DNA of 64,000 bases. Source: Streptomyces sp. ISL-96. Lineage in GTDB: Bacteria; Actinomycetota; Actinomycetes; Streptomycetales; Streptomycetaceae. The DNA lies in assembly GCF_018614035.1 (NCBI RefSeq), contig NZ_JAGGPA010000028.1, positions 36,517-100,516 of the forward strand, in the 5' to 3' direction. Positions 1-8,132 of the stretch are shown piece by piece. The notes beneath the pieces are model-generated. The model had not been told where the DNA came from. It worked only from the letters and a program-made list of their open reading frames with translations, and made no database searches. The position numbers were made by a program, and so were the translations under genes. The first letter of the stretch is position 1, and each line of letters opens with the position of its first letter.

Positions 1-601
1 GATCTGGCCTTGGGACGACGGTGCTTACCCTTCGAGGGCATAACGAATTCCTCTCCGTCGCCTGCGAGGTGAGCTGTCGGGTTCGGGCTGGAGATGCCCG
101 GTCGCATGGTCAATGCGACTTCACCCCAAGCCGTTCCGGATTCCGGATCGGCGGCTTACCTGGTTCCCCCGCTCCTGCCGTACGTGAGTGTGAGTGGGTG
201 CGGATTCCGGACGGCGGCAGGATTCGGCGGTCCACCCGGATTGACGGTGACGGTAAGCGAGACAGGCAGGGAAGAACAAGCCCCGGATTCCGCGTCGCAA
301 TGGAGAGGACGTATCAGGACGTGGAAACTCCTGTCACTGTCCGTGGGCGGCAGGCGCAACTTTCCCTCTGTTGAAGGGAACTGAGTCGCTGGCACTACCG
401 CATTTCGCTGCGGACGTGACTCCTGTCACGGATGACGTCGAGCGACCGACCATTCAGGCAAACCGCCCACATGGGGCATTCATGGGCGGAAACGTGCGCT
501 ATTGGTGCGGCATTGGGCGAGGGTGCGTGCGCCGGGCGCCTGAACTTCTGTTCCCCTGCGGCCATTTGAGCGCCCATCGCCCAGGCCGGACCGGACTCTG
601 T
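1..601. other. no supported gene at window start
   Basis: Open frames exist on both strands here, but none has a convincing start with ribosome binding site, recognisable motif or family-like composition. It is probably the intergenic region downstream of the SDR gene that ends at 602, perhaps with the edge of an upstream gene lying outside the window. I see no tRNA or strong hairpin. Confidence 0.4.
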
Positions 602-1492
602 TTACGGCAGAGGTGTGCCCCCAGTGGCGTTGACGATCTCAGCCGTGATGTAGCTCGCCTGCGGAGAAGCGAGGAACACATAGGCCGGGGCCATTTCGGC
701 AGGCTGTGCGGGGCGGCCCAGAGGCGACTGCTTTCCGAACTTCGTGGTGTCCGGCATGGTCGCGGGAATCAGTGGCGTCCATACCGGCCCCGGAGCGACA
801 GCGTTGACGCGGATTCCACTGGACGCCACCATTTGCGCCAGCCCCTGGGTGAAGGCGACGATGGCCGACTTGGTCATGGCGTAATCGAGCAGATGGGGGC
901 TGGGCTTGTATGCCTGGACGGAGGTGGAGTTGATAATGCAGCCGCCCTCGGGGATGTGGGGGAGGGCCATCTTCGACAACCAGAACATGCCGTAGAGGTT
1001 GGTCTTCATGACCCGGTCGAATTGATCGGTCGTGATGGCGCCAATGCCGTCCGGCTGGGACATCTGATAGGCGGCGTTGTTCACCAGAATGTTGATGTGG
1101 CCGAATTCGGTGACCGCGCGGTCAATGAGCGCACGGCACTGTTCCTCCTCCCGGATGTCGCAGCTCACCGCGACAGCCCGGCGGCCCGCCTCCTCGACGA
1201 GGCGGGAGGTCTCGGCGGCCTCTTTCTCCTCCTGAGGAAGATGAGTGAGCAGAACATCGGCGCCCTCACGCGCGAAGGCCAGGCACACCGCCCGGCCGAT
1301 CCCGGAGTCCCCGCCGGTCACCACTGCCGCGAGGCCTTTCAGCAGCCCGTTTCCCCGGTAGGAGTCCTCGCCGTGATCGGGCGGAGGGTCCATCGGGCCC
1401 GTCCAGCCGGGGTGCTCCTGTTCCTGGTCCGGAAGCTCCGGCTGCGGGTGCTTCGTGACGGGGTTTTCCGCCTCGCGGCTCTCTTCGTTCAT
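602..1492 (-). CDS. SDR family oxidoreductase (YhdF / general stress protein 39-like)
   Basis: This 296-residue short-chain dehydrogenase probably acts in the cytoplasm on an alcohol or carbonyl substrate with NAD(P)H. The Rossmann motif TGGDSGIG lies at about residues 59-66, the NNA motif at 138-140 and the catalytic YxxxK at Y204/K208 (YAMTK). The first 50 residues form a Pro/Gln/Glu-rich extension (KHPQPELPDQEQEHPG), typical of the subgroup that includes Bacillus YhdF and general stress protein 39. The ATG at 1492 has a good AAGGAGG upstream. It is divergent from the GH6 cellulase gene with 234 bases between them. The stress-type name is by family resemblance and the substrate is unknown. 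Confidence 0.85.
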   Translation of the reverse strand: MNEESREAENPVTKHPQPELPDQEQEHPGWTGPMDPPPDHGEDSYRGNGLLKGLAAVVTGGDSGIGRAVCLAFAREGADVLLTHLPQEEKEAAETSRLVEEAGRRAVAVSCDIREEEQCRALIDRAVTEFGHINILVNNAAYQMSQPDGIGAITTDQFDRVMKTNLYGMFWLSKMALPHIPEGGCIINSTSVQAYKPSPHLLDYAMTKSAIVAFTQGLAQMVASSGIRVNAVAPGPVWTPLIPATMPDTTKFGKQSPLGRPAQPAEMAPAYVFLASPQASYITAEIVNATGGTPLP

Positions 1493-1555
1493 CGCGGCCT
1501 CCTTGTTGATCGGATTTGGTCACATCTGGGTTCCCCAAAGCGCGGTGCTCGAATC

Positions 1556-1570
1556 CGGGAGCCGCTCCCA
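1556..1570. promoter_or_regulatory. degenerate CebR-like half-sites
   Basis: GGGAGC and GCTCCC face each other here with one extra base between the arms, compared with the perfect 14-base operator about 110 bases downstream. It may be a weak auxiliary operator or chance in GC-rich DNA. Confidence 0.25.
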
Positions 1571-1630
1571 AGCGCGCGACGGCTGAGCCGCCGTACCGGC
1601 ATCAGGCGCCAAGGGGCCTTGTCATGTGCA

Positions 1631-1660
1631 TTGACACGCCCGCACGCCCGCTGCTTGATT
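1631..1660 (+). promoter_or_regulatory. candidate promoter for GH6 cellulase
   Basis: A consensus -35 TTGACA lies at 1631-1636. The -10 is weaker, TTGATT at 1655-1660 (18-base spacer) or CTTGAT one base earlier. The predicted transcription start falls just before the perfect operator at 1677, which suits repression by a bound CebR-type protein. Confidence 0.45.
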
Positions 1661-1676
1661 GATGCCGCACCACGTT

Positions 1677-1690
1677 TGGGAGCGCTCCCA
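1677..1690. promoter_or_regulatory. CebR operator, perfect palindrome
   Basis: TGGGAGCGCTCCCA is the classical 14-base operator of Streptomyces cellulose and cello-oligosaccharide genes, bound by the LacI-family repressor CebR. It lies 36 bases before the GH6 cellulase start and just after a TTGACA-type promoter. Three further copies flank the GH12 gene and the secreted protein gene. Confidence 0.9.
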
Positions 1691-1726
1691 TTCGCCCCCG
1701 AAGTCTTCTGACAGGGAGATCCGCAC

Positions 1727-3925
1727 GTGAGTCATCACAGAAGAAGCCGAAGAGGGTTAGCGGCCATGGCCGCCGGCACCGCCACCGCCCTGCTGCTCGC
1801 CGCGGCCGGACTGCTCGGCACCACGCCGGCGGTCGCGGCCGAGGCGCACGTCGACAATCCGTTCGCGGGTGCCTCGTCGTACATCAACCCCGACTACGCG
1901 ACACTGATCGACGGGTCCATCGCCAAGACCGCCGACGCCACGGTCAAGGCGAAGATGGAGAAGGTCAAGAGCTATCCCACCGCCGTCTGGCTGGACCGCA
2001 TCGCCGCGATACACGGCGGCAGCGCCAACGGGGGCCGCAAGAGTCTGGCCGACCACCTCGACCTGGCGCTGGCCCAGAAGAAGCCCGGACAGCCGCTGAC
2101 CGCCACGTTCGTGGTGTACGACCTGCCCGGCCGGGACTGTGCCGCCCTCGCCTCCAACGGTGAACTGCCCCTCACACAGGCGGGTCTGGACCGCTACAAG
2201 GCCGAGTACATCGACGCCATCACCAGCGTCTTCGCCAACCCGAAGTACCAGGACATCCGCATCACCACGGTGATCGAACCGGACGGCCTGCCGAACCTGG
2301 TCACCAACCTGGCGGACCCCGAGTGCGCGCAGGCCAAGAGCAGCGGAATCCAGGTCAAGGGCATCCAGTACGCCCTGGACAAGCTGCACGCCATCCCGAA
2401 CGTCTACACGTACCTGGACTTCGCCCACTCCGGCTGGCTGGGCTGGGACACCAACCTGACGCAGACCACGCAGCTGTACACGGACGTCGCCAAGGGCACC
2501 GCCGCGGGTCTGAGCAGCGTTGACGGCCTGATCACCAACGTCTCCAACTACACGCCGCTGGCCGAGCCGTTCCTCACCAACCCCGACAAGACCGTCGGCG
2601 GGAGCATGGTCAAGTCGGGCAAGTACTACGAGTGGAACCCGAACTTCGACGAGTCGGACTTCACCAAGTCCGTTCACCGGGCCCTGGTCGCCCAGGGCTG
2701 GCCCGCGTCCACCGGCATGGTCGTCGACACGTCCCGCAACGGCTGGGGCGGCAGCGGGCGGCCGACCGCCGAAAGCACCAGCACCACCCTCGACACGTAC
2801 GTGAGCGAGTCCAAGGCGGACCGCCGGGCCCACCGCGGGCTGTGGTGCAACCACAGCGGCGCCGGTATGGGGCACCCGCCGCAGGCGGCGCCCGCCGGCT
2901 ACCCGGATTCGCATCTGGACGCGTTCCTGTGGGTCAAGCCGCCCGGCGAGTCGGACGGCGCGAGCGAGGACATCCCGAACGACGAGGGCAAGCGCGCGGA
3001 CCCGATGTGTAACCCGGCATACACGGCGCCGGGCGCCGGTAACAACAAGACCGGGGCACTGCCCGAGGCGCCACTCGCGGGCCACTGGTTCCACAACCAG
3101 TTCGAGATGCTGGTGAAGAACGCCCACCCGGCCATTCCCACCGATGGCGGCGGGGACCCGGACCCGACAGATCAGCAGGCGCCGACCGCGCCCACTGCCC
3201 TGAGCAGCACGGCGAAGACGGCGAACAGTGTGTCGCTGGCGTGGAGCGCGTCGACGGACAACGTCGGGGTGACGGGTTACGACGTCTACCGGGGCACGGT
3301 GAAGGCGAACACGACGCCGGTGTCCGGTACGTCCTTCACGGACACGGGCCTGTCGCCGTCCACGGCGTACAACTACACCGTGCGGGCGCGTGACGCGGCG
3401 GGCAACGTGTCGGCGGCCTCCGTGGTGTTGAGCGTGACGACCGGGGCCGGAGGTGGTGGCGGTGATCCGTCCGGTGCGCTGAAGGTCCGGTACAAGAACA
3501 ACGACGCCTCCGCCACGGACAACTCCATCCGCCCGGCTCTCCAGGTGGTCAACACCGGTTCCGCCGCGCTCGATCTGAGCAAGGTCTCGGCGCGTTACTA
3601 CTTCACCCGCGACGGCGGGTCGCCCTCGGTGAGCGCGTTCTGCGACTACGCGGCCGTCGGCTGCTCGCAGGTGAAGCTGCGGGTCGTTCCGCTGACCACT
3701 CCGGTCGCGGGCGCGGACACCTACCTGGAGGTGACGTTCTCGGGTGGCTCGCTGGCGGCCGGGAAGGACACCGGTGACGTCCAGCTGAGGCTGAGCAAGT
3801 CCGACTGGTCCAACTTCAACGAGGCCAACGACTACAGCCGTACGGCGGCTACCGCGTACGCCGATGCGCCGGCCATCCCGGCATACACGGGCGGCACGCT
3901 CGCCTGGGGCGCCCCGCCGGCCTGA
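1727..3925 (+). CDS. secreted GH6 cellulase (1,4-beta-glucanase/cellobiohydrolase) with Fn3 and CBM3
   Basis: This 732-residue extracellular enzyme should hydrolyse beta-1,4-glucan. An export signal with an Arg-rich start (HHRRSRRG) and hydrophobic core ends near AVAA (about residue 38), so Sec or Tat export is possible. The GH6 catalytic domain spans about residues 45-460, with signature motifs YDLPGRDC (131-138) and IEPDGLP (183-189). A Pro/Asp linker, an Fn3 domain (about 485-575) and a C-terminal CBM3-type cellulose-binding domain starting near LKVRYKNND (about 585) follow. The GTG start has CAGGGAGA upstream. A perfect CebR operator upstream predicts induction by cello-oligosaccharides. 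The gene is convergent with the GH12 gene across a shared terminator. Endo versus exo action cannot be decided from motifs alone. Confidence 0.92.
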   Translation: MSHHRRSRRGLAAMAAGTATALLLAAAGLLGTTPAVAAEAHVDNPFAGASSYINPDYATLIDGSIAKTADATVKAKMEKVKSYPTAVWLDRIAAIHGGSANGGRKSLADHLDLALAQKKPGQPLTATFVVYDLPGRDCAALASNGELPLTQAGLDRYKAEYIDAITSVFANPKYQDIRITTVIEPDGLPNLVTNLADPECAQAKSSGIQVKGIQYALDKLHAIPNVYTYLDFAHSGWLGWDTNLTQTTQLYTDVAKGTAAGLSSVDGLITNVSNYTPLAEPFLTNPDKTVGGSMVKSGKYYEWNPNFDESDFTKSVHRALVAQGWPASTGMVVDTSRNGWGGSGRPTAESTSTTLDTYVSESKADRRAHRGLWCNHSGAGMGHPPQAAPAGYPDSHLDAFLWVKPPGESDGASEDIPNDEGKRADPMCNPAYTAPGAGNNKTGALPEAPLAGHWFHNQFEMLVKNAHPAIPTDGGGDPDPTDQQAPTAPTALSSTAKTANSVSLAWSASTDNVGVTGYDVYRGTVKANTTPVSGTSFTDTGLSPSTAYNYTVRARDAAGNVSAASVVLSVTTGAGGGGGDPSGALKVRYKNNDASATDNSIRPALQVVNTGSAALDLSKVSARYYFTRDGGSPSVSAFCDYAAVGCSQVKLRVVPLTTPVAGADTYLEVTFSGGSLAAGKDTGDVQLRLSKSDWSNFNEANDYSRTAATAYADAPAIPAYTGGTLAWGAPPA

Positions 3926-3951
3926 CCGGCGAACGCTCGTCGCTCCTGACC

Positions 3952-3995
3952 CCTGTCCCGCCCGGCCGGCCGCCGTACCGGCCGGGCGGGACAGG
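3952..3995. terminator. bidirectional terminator between GH6 and GH12 genes
   Basis: A perfect 18-base-pair GC-rich stem (3952-3969 with 3978-3995) encloses an 8-base loop. It sits between the stops of two convergent genes, so it can serve both strands. It has no U-tract, which is usual for Streptomyces terminators. Confidence 0.85.
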
Positions 3996-4017
3996 CCCAT
4001 TTCTGGGCGATCGTTTC

Positions 4018-5160
4018 CTAAACCACCGTGCACGCGGTTCCGTTGAGGCTGAACTGCGTCGGCTTGGTGAACGTTCCCGTGTACGTGCCCTGGAAGCCGA
4101 ACGACTGGCTGCCGTTCGGGGCGATCTGGGCGTTGGACGAGGTGTTGCTCGCGGTCACCGCGCCGGAGGACGGGGCGATGGTGGCGTTCCAGGCATTGGT
4201 GACGCTCTGGCCGGACGGGAGCGTGAACGCCACCTTCCAGCCGTTGACGGGCGCGGAGCCGGTGTTGGCGACGGAAACATTGGCGGTGAAGCCGCCGGGC
4301 CAGACGTTCGTGGCGTACGTGACCTTGCAGGCCGCCGGCGTTCCCGGGTCACCCGGGTCACCGGGGTCGGTGCTGCCGCTGTTGATGGTGGAGGAGAAGG
4401 AGTCGACCCGCAGGCCGGCGCCGTTCTGCCACGGTTCGAACCCGGCCTGTACGCTGGTGATGTACCACGACGGCTGGGCCATCCCGCGGGCGACGGTCTG
4501 GTCGACGAAGTCCATCACGTCGAAGCTCCAGCTGGCGATCGCCGAGGGCGCTATGAACGAGATGACGTCGTTGGAGCCGTTGCTGCCGGTCCAGACGTCC
4601 CAGGTACGGCCGCCCACACTGGCCGTACCGGTCTTGGAACCGATCGGCTGGATCGGGCCCACCCGGTTGAACCAGATCATGATCTCGGTCCGGCTCACGC
4701 CGTCGGTCTTGGGGGTCGGGTCGAGCCAGATGTCGTACGACGCGTTGTAGACCGCGTTGCTGACGTAGCCGTACGAGATGCTGCTCGGCGCGCTGCTGAT
4801 CGTGCTCACCTGCTTGGGCAGGTTGGTGCCGGGCGAGCAGTTCGTGTAGTGGCAGCCGTTGTAGATGGACGGGTACGACTTGGGCGCCCCGTTCGTCGGG
4901 ACGGAGCCGTCGGCCCGGGTGAGCTCGAAACCGGTGGCGGTCGCGTTGACGCATTGCGTGGCGCTGGTGCCCCAGCGGTTGTTCTGCACCACGTATCGGC
5001 CCTGGATGGTGGTGGAACCGAACTGATCGCATATCAGGGTGTCGGCCTGTGCGGGCCCTGCCGTCGTCACGAGAGCGGCCAGTGACGCCAAGGCCACGAG
5101 CATCGTCATGAGCGCGGTACGGACGGACCGGGCACAGTGCGGGAGCGGTAGCGGTCTCAT
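4018..5160 (-). CDS. celB: secreted GH12 endoglucanase with CBM2 (CelB-like)
   Basis: This 380-residue secreted endo-1,4-beta-glucanase has a signal peptide ending near GPAQA (residue 39). The GH12 domain covers about 40-260, with the expected nucleophile E159 in TEIMIW and acid/base E242 in GFEPW. A short Asp/Pro/Gly linker (about 262-276) leads to a C-terminal family 2 carbohydrate-binding module (about 278-380) with WPGGF, NGWKV and ASNTSSN motifs. It closely resembles Streptomyces CelB. Two CebR operators lie just upstream, downstream of a plausible promoter. It converges on the GH6 gene, so the two enzymes form a co-regulated cellulose-degrading pair. Confidence 0.93.
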   Translation of the reverse strand: MRPLPLPHCARSVRTALMTMLVALASLAALVTTAGPAQADTLICDQFGSTTIQGRYVVQNNRWGTSATQCVNATATGFELTRADGSVPTNGAPKSYPSIYNGCHYTNCSPGTNLPKQVSTISSAPSSISYGYVSNAVYNASYDIWLDPTPKTDGVSRTEIMIWFNRVGPIQPIGSKTGTASVGGRTWDVWTGSNGSNDVISFIAPSAIASWSFDVMDFVDQTVARGMAQPSWYITSVQAGFEPWQNGAGLRVDSFSSTINSGSTDPGDPGDPGTPAACKVTYATNVWPGGFTANVSVANTGSAPVNGWKVAFTLPSGQSVTNAWNATIAPSSGAVTASNTSSNAQIAPNGSQSFGFQGTYTGTFTKPTQFSLNGTACTVV

Positions 5161-5191
5161 ACTGCCCTTTCGGTGAGAAGCGTGCGGGAGG

Positions 5192-5205
5192 TGGGAGTGC
5201 TCCCG
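5192..5205. promoter_or_regulatory. CebR-like operator, two mismatches from palindrome
   Basis: TGGGAGTGCTCCCG lies 31 bases before the GH12 start, between the promoter-proximal perfect operator and the gene. Two operators 26 bases apart (start to start) could allow cooperative or looped repression. Confidence 0.75.
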
Positions 5206-5217
5206 GTACGTAGCGGG

Positions 5218-5231
5218 TGGGAGCGCTCCCA
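5218..5231. promoter_or_regulatory. CebR operator, perfect palindrome
   Basis: TGGGAGCGCTCCCA, identical to the site before the GH6 gene. On the minus strand it lies about 18 bases downstream of a TACAGT -10 element, overlapping the predicted start of the GH12 transcript. Confidence 0.9.
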
Positions 5232-5249
5232 GATACTGCTTCGGGCAGG

Positions 5250-5278
5250 ACTGTAGGGATCGGCGTGGGTCACGGCAA
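5250..5278 (-). promoter_or_regulatory. candidate promoter for GH12 gene
   Basis: Read on the minus strand, TTGCCG (5278-5273) and TACAGT (5255-5250) are separated by 17 bases. The operator follows directly, as at the GH6 promoter. Confidence 0.5.
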
Positions 5279-5474
5279 GCGCTTTGGTACGCAAGGGAAT
5301 TGGGGGCCCGTGGCTCGCGCGCGTAGCGCAGCCGCGAACACCCGGCGAGGAGTCATCAGGTCGAATTGGTTCGAGCCCCCGAAGTGGCCAGACCTGGGGT
5401 CATGCCGCTCCGGCCGTGGTGGGACGGATACGCGCCATCGGTTTTCTTGGCTGGTTCACGTCACCCCCTAGCGA

Positions 5475-5503
5475 TTGACGGGGGCTTGTCAATTCCGCAC
5501 AGT
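5475..5503 (+). promoter_or_regulatory. weak candidate promoter for the secreted unknown protein
   Basis: TTGACG (5475-5480) and CACAGT (5498-5503) are 17 bases apart. The -35 is part of an inverted repeat, ATTGAC and GTCAAT with 8 bases between (5474-5493), which could bind another regulator. An operator lies 41 bases downstream. Within the 454-base gap at 5161-5614 I see only these elements and the operators. Confidence 0.3.
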
Positions 5504-5544
5504 GAAGACGAGGAAGGGTCGGCGCCTCGGTCCGTATCCCCGAT

Positions 5545-5558
5545 TGGGAGCGCTCCCG
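5545..5558. promoter_or_regulatory. CebR operator, one mismatch
   Basis: TGGGAGCGCTCCCG lies 56 bases before the start of the secreted unknown protein, placing that gene in the same predicted cellulose regulon as the two cellulases. Confidence 0.82.
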
Positions 5559-5614
5559 AATTCACTGCCCGGCACCTCTCCATCCGTCCCCGCCCGCACC
5601 GGAGGAAGTCCCCC

Positions 5615-6331
5615 ATGCGCAGACCCGCGCTACAACTCACCGTGGCCGGCCTGGCCGCCCTCGCCCTGGTGATCGCCACGATCGCCGTCCAGCTGACCAC
5701 TTCCCGGACGGCCACCGCCGCCGCGGGCCAGACCACGGCCGTCACCGGCGGCCCAAACAGCTTCACCCAGCAGCTGCCGACCGGCGGAGCCTCGCAGTAC
5801 ACCACCCCGCTCGAACGCTGCCACACCAGCCCGAGCTACCCGATCTCCGGCACCAACCCCATCCTGAACGAGCCGCTGACCACGTCCTTCACCTCGAACG
5901 TCCCGCTCACCGTCAGCGTGCGAGCCGACAGCACCACCGGGTACGGGCTGCGGGAGCTGGTCTTCACCAACCGCTCCGACAAGCCGGTCCACCTGGACTG
6001 CGGCGTCCTGATCTTCCGTGCTCCGTCCGGCTCGGACCAGCACCACTACGGTGCCTCCCAGGCGTTCGGGCACCCGCAGCAGGACTTCCTGGAGGTCAAG
6101 CGCGGCGACGGTACGTCGTTCTACATCGCGCGCCTCGGCTTCCACGACGTGTCGCTGCCCCAGCGCGGCATCGACCCCGGCCACACCTGGGTCTACAAGC
6201 TCGGCGGCCCGAACCAGGGCGCGGTGGCCCTGGAAACCACCCGTGACTCCGTCCGCTTCACCGCGGACCTGAACGTCTCTGCCAACACCGACCTGGTGAA
6301 GAAGTACGGCACCGTCCGCTACGCCAACTGA
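5615..6331 (+). CDS. secreted protein of unknown function in the cellulose regulon
   Basis: I do not recognise this 238-residue protein's family. The chosen ATG has GGAGGA nine bases upstream, and a hydrophobic segment at about residues 12-28 followed by Ala-rich sequence looks like a signal peptide. The mature part is rich in Ser, Thr and Gly, has two Cys that could pair (ERCHTSP and LDCGVLIF) and looks like a beta-strand-rich secreted domain. A near-perfect CebR operator precedes it and a strong hairpin follows it. The setting suggests a role in polysaccharide recognition or attack. I see no known glycosidase or lytic polysaccharide monooxygenase signature, and the mature protein does not start with His. 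A longer in-frame start at 5366 would bury the operator inside the coding region, so it was rejected. Confidence 0.75.
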   Translation: MRRPALQLTVAGLAALALVIATIAVQLTTSRTATAAAGQTTAVTGGPNSFTQQLPTGGASQYTTPLERCHTSPSYPISGTNPILNEPLTTSFTSNVPLTVSVRADSTTGYGLRELVFTNRSDKPVHLDCGVLIFRAPSGSDQHHYGASQAFGHPQQDFLEVKRGDGTSFYIARLGFHDVSLPQRGIDPGHTWVYKLGGPNQGAVALETTRDSVRFTADLNVSANTDLVKKYGTVRYAN

Positions 6332-6343
6332 CCACCCACCCCG

Positions 6344-6379
6344 CCCCGAGGACCGGGCCTACTCACCCGGTCCTCGGGG
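6344..6379 (+). terminator. terminator after secreted unknown protein
   Basis: A perfect 14-base-pair stem (6344-6357 with 6366-6379) has an 8-base loop. It begins 12 bases after the stop codon and ends 22 bases before the next start, so the following gene may depend on read-through or its own promoter. Confidence 0.75.
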
Positions 6380-6401
6380 CCCGTGCCACGGAAGGAGTCA
6401 C

Positions 6402-6953
6402 ATGCGCGCCGACCGCGCCCCGCTGCTGCGGCTGTCCTGCGTGATCGCCGCACTGATCGCGGTGGCACTGGTCAGCCGCGCCCAGGACACCGCCGGCTCG
6501 CCGGCCTCCACCGGACAGGCGTCCGGGGCCAAAGCCACCGCCGGGCAGGCTGCCCGGTCGGCCGCGCAGACCCACCTCGGGCTGCTCTCGGGCGGCGACT
6601 GGTCGGCGGCATGGGAGGGATGGAGCAGTAGCGCCCAGCGACACGTCCCCCGGGACACCTACGTCCGTACGCACCGGATCTGCCACCCCCTGCTCGCCGT
6701 CCCGTTCCAGACGGTACGGGCGGTCCCCCTGGACCGGCGTACGGTCGACATCGGCTGGCAGGGTGGGGAAGCCTCCGGCACCCTGCGCATGGTGTCCGAG
6801 CGAGGCGTATGGCGGGTCGCGCCGACCAGGACGCAGCTGGCCCGGTACGAGAACGGACCCGACGCGGCGGTCGCCGCGCTGCGCGGCCGCGGTGAGTGCG
6901 ACGCACGTCAGGCCGAGGCGCGCACCACCAGCTTCGTACGCAGGATGACGTGA
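6402..6953 (+). CDS. small exported or membrane-anchored protein, unknown function
   Basis: This 183-residue protein has an N-terminal hydrophobic segment (about residues 10-24, LRLSCVIAALIAVALV) consistent with a signal peptide or anchor. An Ala/Ser/Thr/Gly-rich stretch follows, then a compact domain with two Cys (HRICHP near the middle and GECDAR near the end). GGAAGGAG precedes the ATG. It follows the secreted unknown protein, and its 3' end overlaps the convergent LacI-type gene by 46 bases. I do not recognise the family. It could be a partner of the preceding secreted protein. Confidence 0.6.
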   Translation: MRADRAPLLRLSCVIAALIAVALVSRAQDTAGSPASTGQASGAKATAGQAARSAAQTHLGLLSGGDWSAAWEGWSSSAQRHVPRDTYVRTHRICHPLLAVPFQTVRAVPLDRRTVDIGWQGGEASGTLRMVSERGVWRVAPTRTQLARYENGPDAAVAALRGRGECDARQAEARTTSFVRRMT

Positions 6954-7933
6954 CGCCAGGCCGCGCTGGGTTCCTCGATGTCCTCCAGCAGTACGCGCGC
7001 CATGGCGCGGCCCATCTCCTCCACCGGCTGGCGGACGGTGGTGAGTTGCGGATCGGTGTGCTGCGCGAGCGGGGAGTCGTCGAACCCCACGACGGCCACG
7101 TCCTCCGGCACCCGGCGGCCCGCCGCGCGCAAGGTGTGCAACGCGCCCGCGGCCATGATGTCCGACGCGGCGAACACCGCGTCCAGCTCCGGACGGCGCT
7201 CCAGGAGCTCGGCCATCGCCCGGCGCCCGCTCTCCTCGGTGAAGTCGCCCTGCGCGATCAATGACGCCTCCACCTCGCCGAAGGCCTTCCGCATCTCCTC
7301 CTCGTAGCCCCGGAGCCGGCACTGCGCGACGTACATGTCCGGCGGCCCGGTCACCGTGGCGATGGCCCGCCGCCCCGTGTCCACCAGGTGGCGGACCGCC
7401 GACCGGGCCCCGCCGACGTTGTCGGAGTCGACGTACGACACCGACTCGTCGCTGGAGCGCCGGCCGCTGAGGACGGTCGGCAGTTCCAGTTCGGCGAGCA
7501 TGTCGGGGAGCGGGTCGTCGCCGTGCAGCGACACCATCAGCACCCCGTCCACCCGGCCGGCGCGCGCGTACTGCACGAACCGCTGCCGTTCCTTTTCGGT
7601 ACGTACCAGCGTCAGCAGCAGCTGGATGTCGGTGTCGGCCAGTCCGGCACCGACCGCGTGGACGATGTCGGAGAAGAACGGCTCCGCGAAGAAACGCCGC
7701 TCGGTCTCCGTGATCACCAGCGCCACCGCGTCGGTGCGGCTGCCGGCCAGGGCCCGGGCGGCGTGGTTGGGAACGTAGCCGAGTTCGGCTATCGCCCGTT
7801 CGACCGTCAGCCGTGTCGCGGCTTTCACCCCGGGGGCGTTATTGATGACACGGGACACCGTGCCCCGCCCGACGCCCGCGAACGCGGCGACTTCCTCTAG
7901 CGTGGGCGGGCCCATACGTCCTCTCGTCACCAT
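6908..7933 (-). CDS. LacI-family transcriptional regulator, CebR-like
   Basis: This 341-residue repressor has an N-terminal LacI helix-turn-helix (about residues 11-35) whose recognition part GVGRGTVSRVINN is the form seen in CebR. A periplasmic-binding-protein-type sugar-sensing domain follows. Given four CebR-type operators in the preceding 6 kb, it is the obvious candidate to bind them. However, I see no cello-oligosaccharide ABC transporter genes beside it, so it may be a paralogue and the main CebR may lie elsewhere. The start at 7933 is supported by GGAGGTC about ten bases upstream. Its tail overlaps the convergent small exported protein gene. Confidence 0.85.
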   Translation of the reverse strand: MVTRGRMGPPTLEEVAAFAGVGRGTVSRVINNAPGVKAATRLTVERAIAELGYVPNHAARALAGSRTDAVALVITETERRFFAEPFFSDIVHAVGAGLADTDIQLLLTLVRTEKERQRFVQYARAGRVDGVLMVSLHGDDPLPDMLAELELPTVLSGRRSSDESVSYVDSDNVGGARSAVRHLVDTGRRAIATVTGPPDMYVAQCRLRGYEEEMRKAFGEVEASLIAQGDFTEESGRRAMAELLERRPELDAVFAASDIMAAGALHTLRAAGRRVPEDVAVVGFDDSPLAQHTDPQLTTVRQPVEEMGRAMARVLLEDIEEPSAAWRHVILRTKLVVRASA

Positions 7934-8132
7934 CGCGCACGACCTCCAGGAGGGATATCCGGTCCTCGGAGCACCTGTTGGTACGAGGACAGGTCACATC
8001 GAATCACCGGACGCACTCCCATCCCAACCCGTTGATCACATTGATCGGTGCGTCACCGCGTCGGTGCGGCCCGCTCAAGAGGATGATTCGAGCGGGAAAA
8101 TGCTGTCGAGCGGGCGAATGGTGATCTCTGGC

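Noticed and set aside
1757..4033. Long minus-strand frame of 758 codons opposite the GH6 gene
   Set aside because: Val/Arg/Gly-rich with no domain, opposite a clear cellulase. It is a mirror of GC-rich codon use.
5366..5614. N-terminal extension of the secreted unknown protein
   Set aside because: It would place the operator inside the coding region and hide the signal peptide.
7842..8132. N-terminal extension of the GT1 glycosyltransferase
   Set aside because: It overlaps the divergent repressor gene and its control region and adds no family-like sequence.
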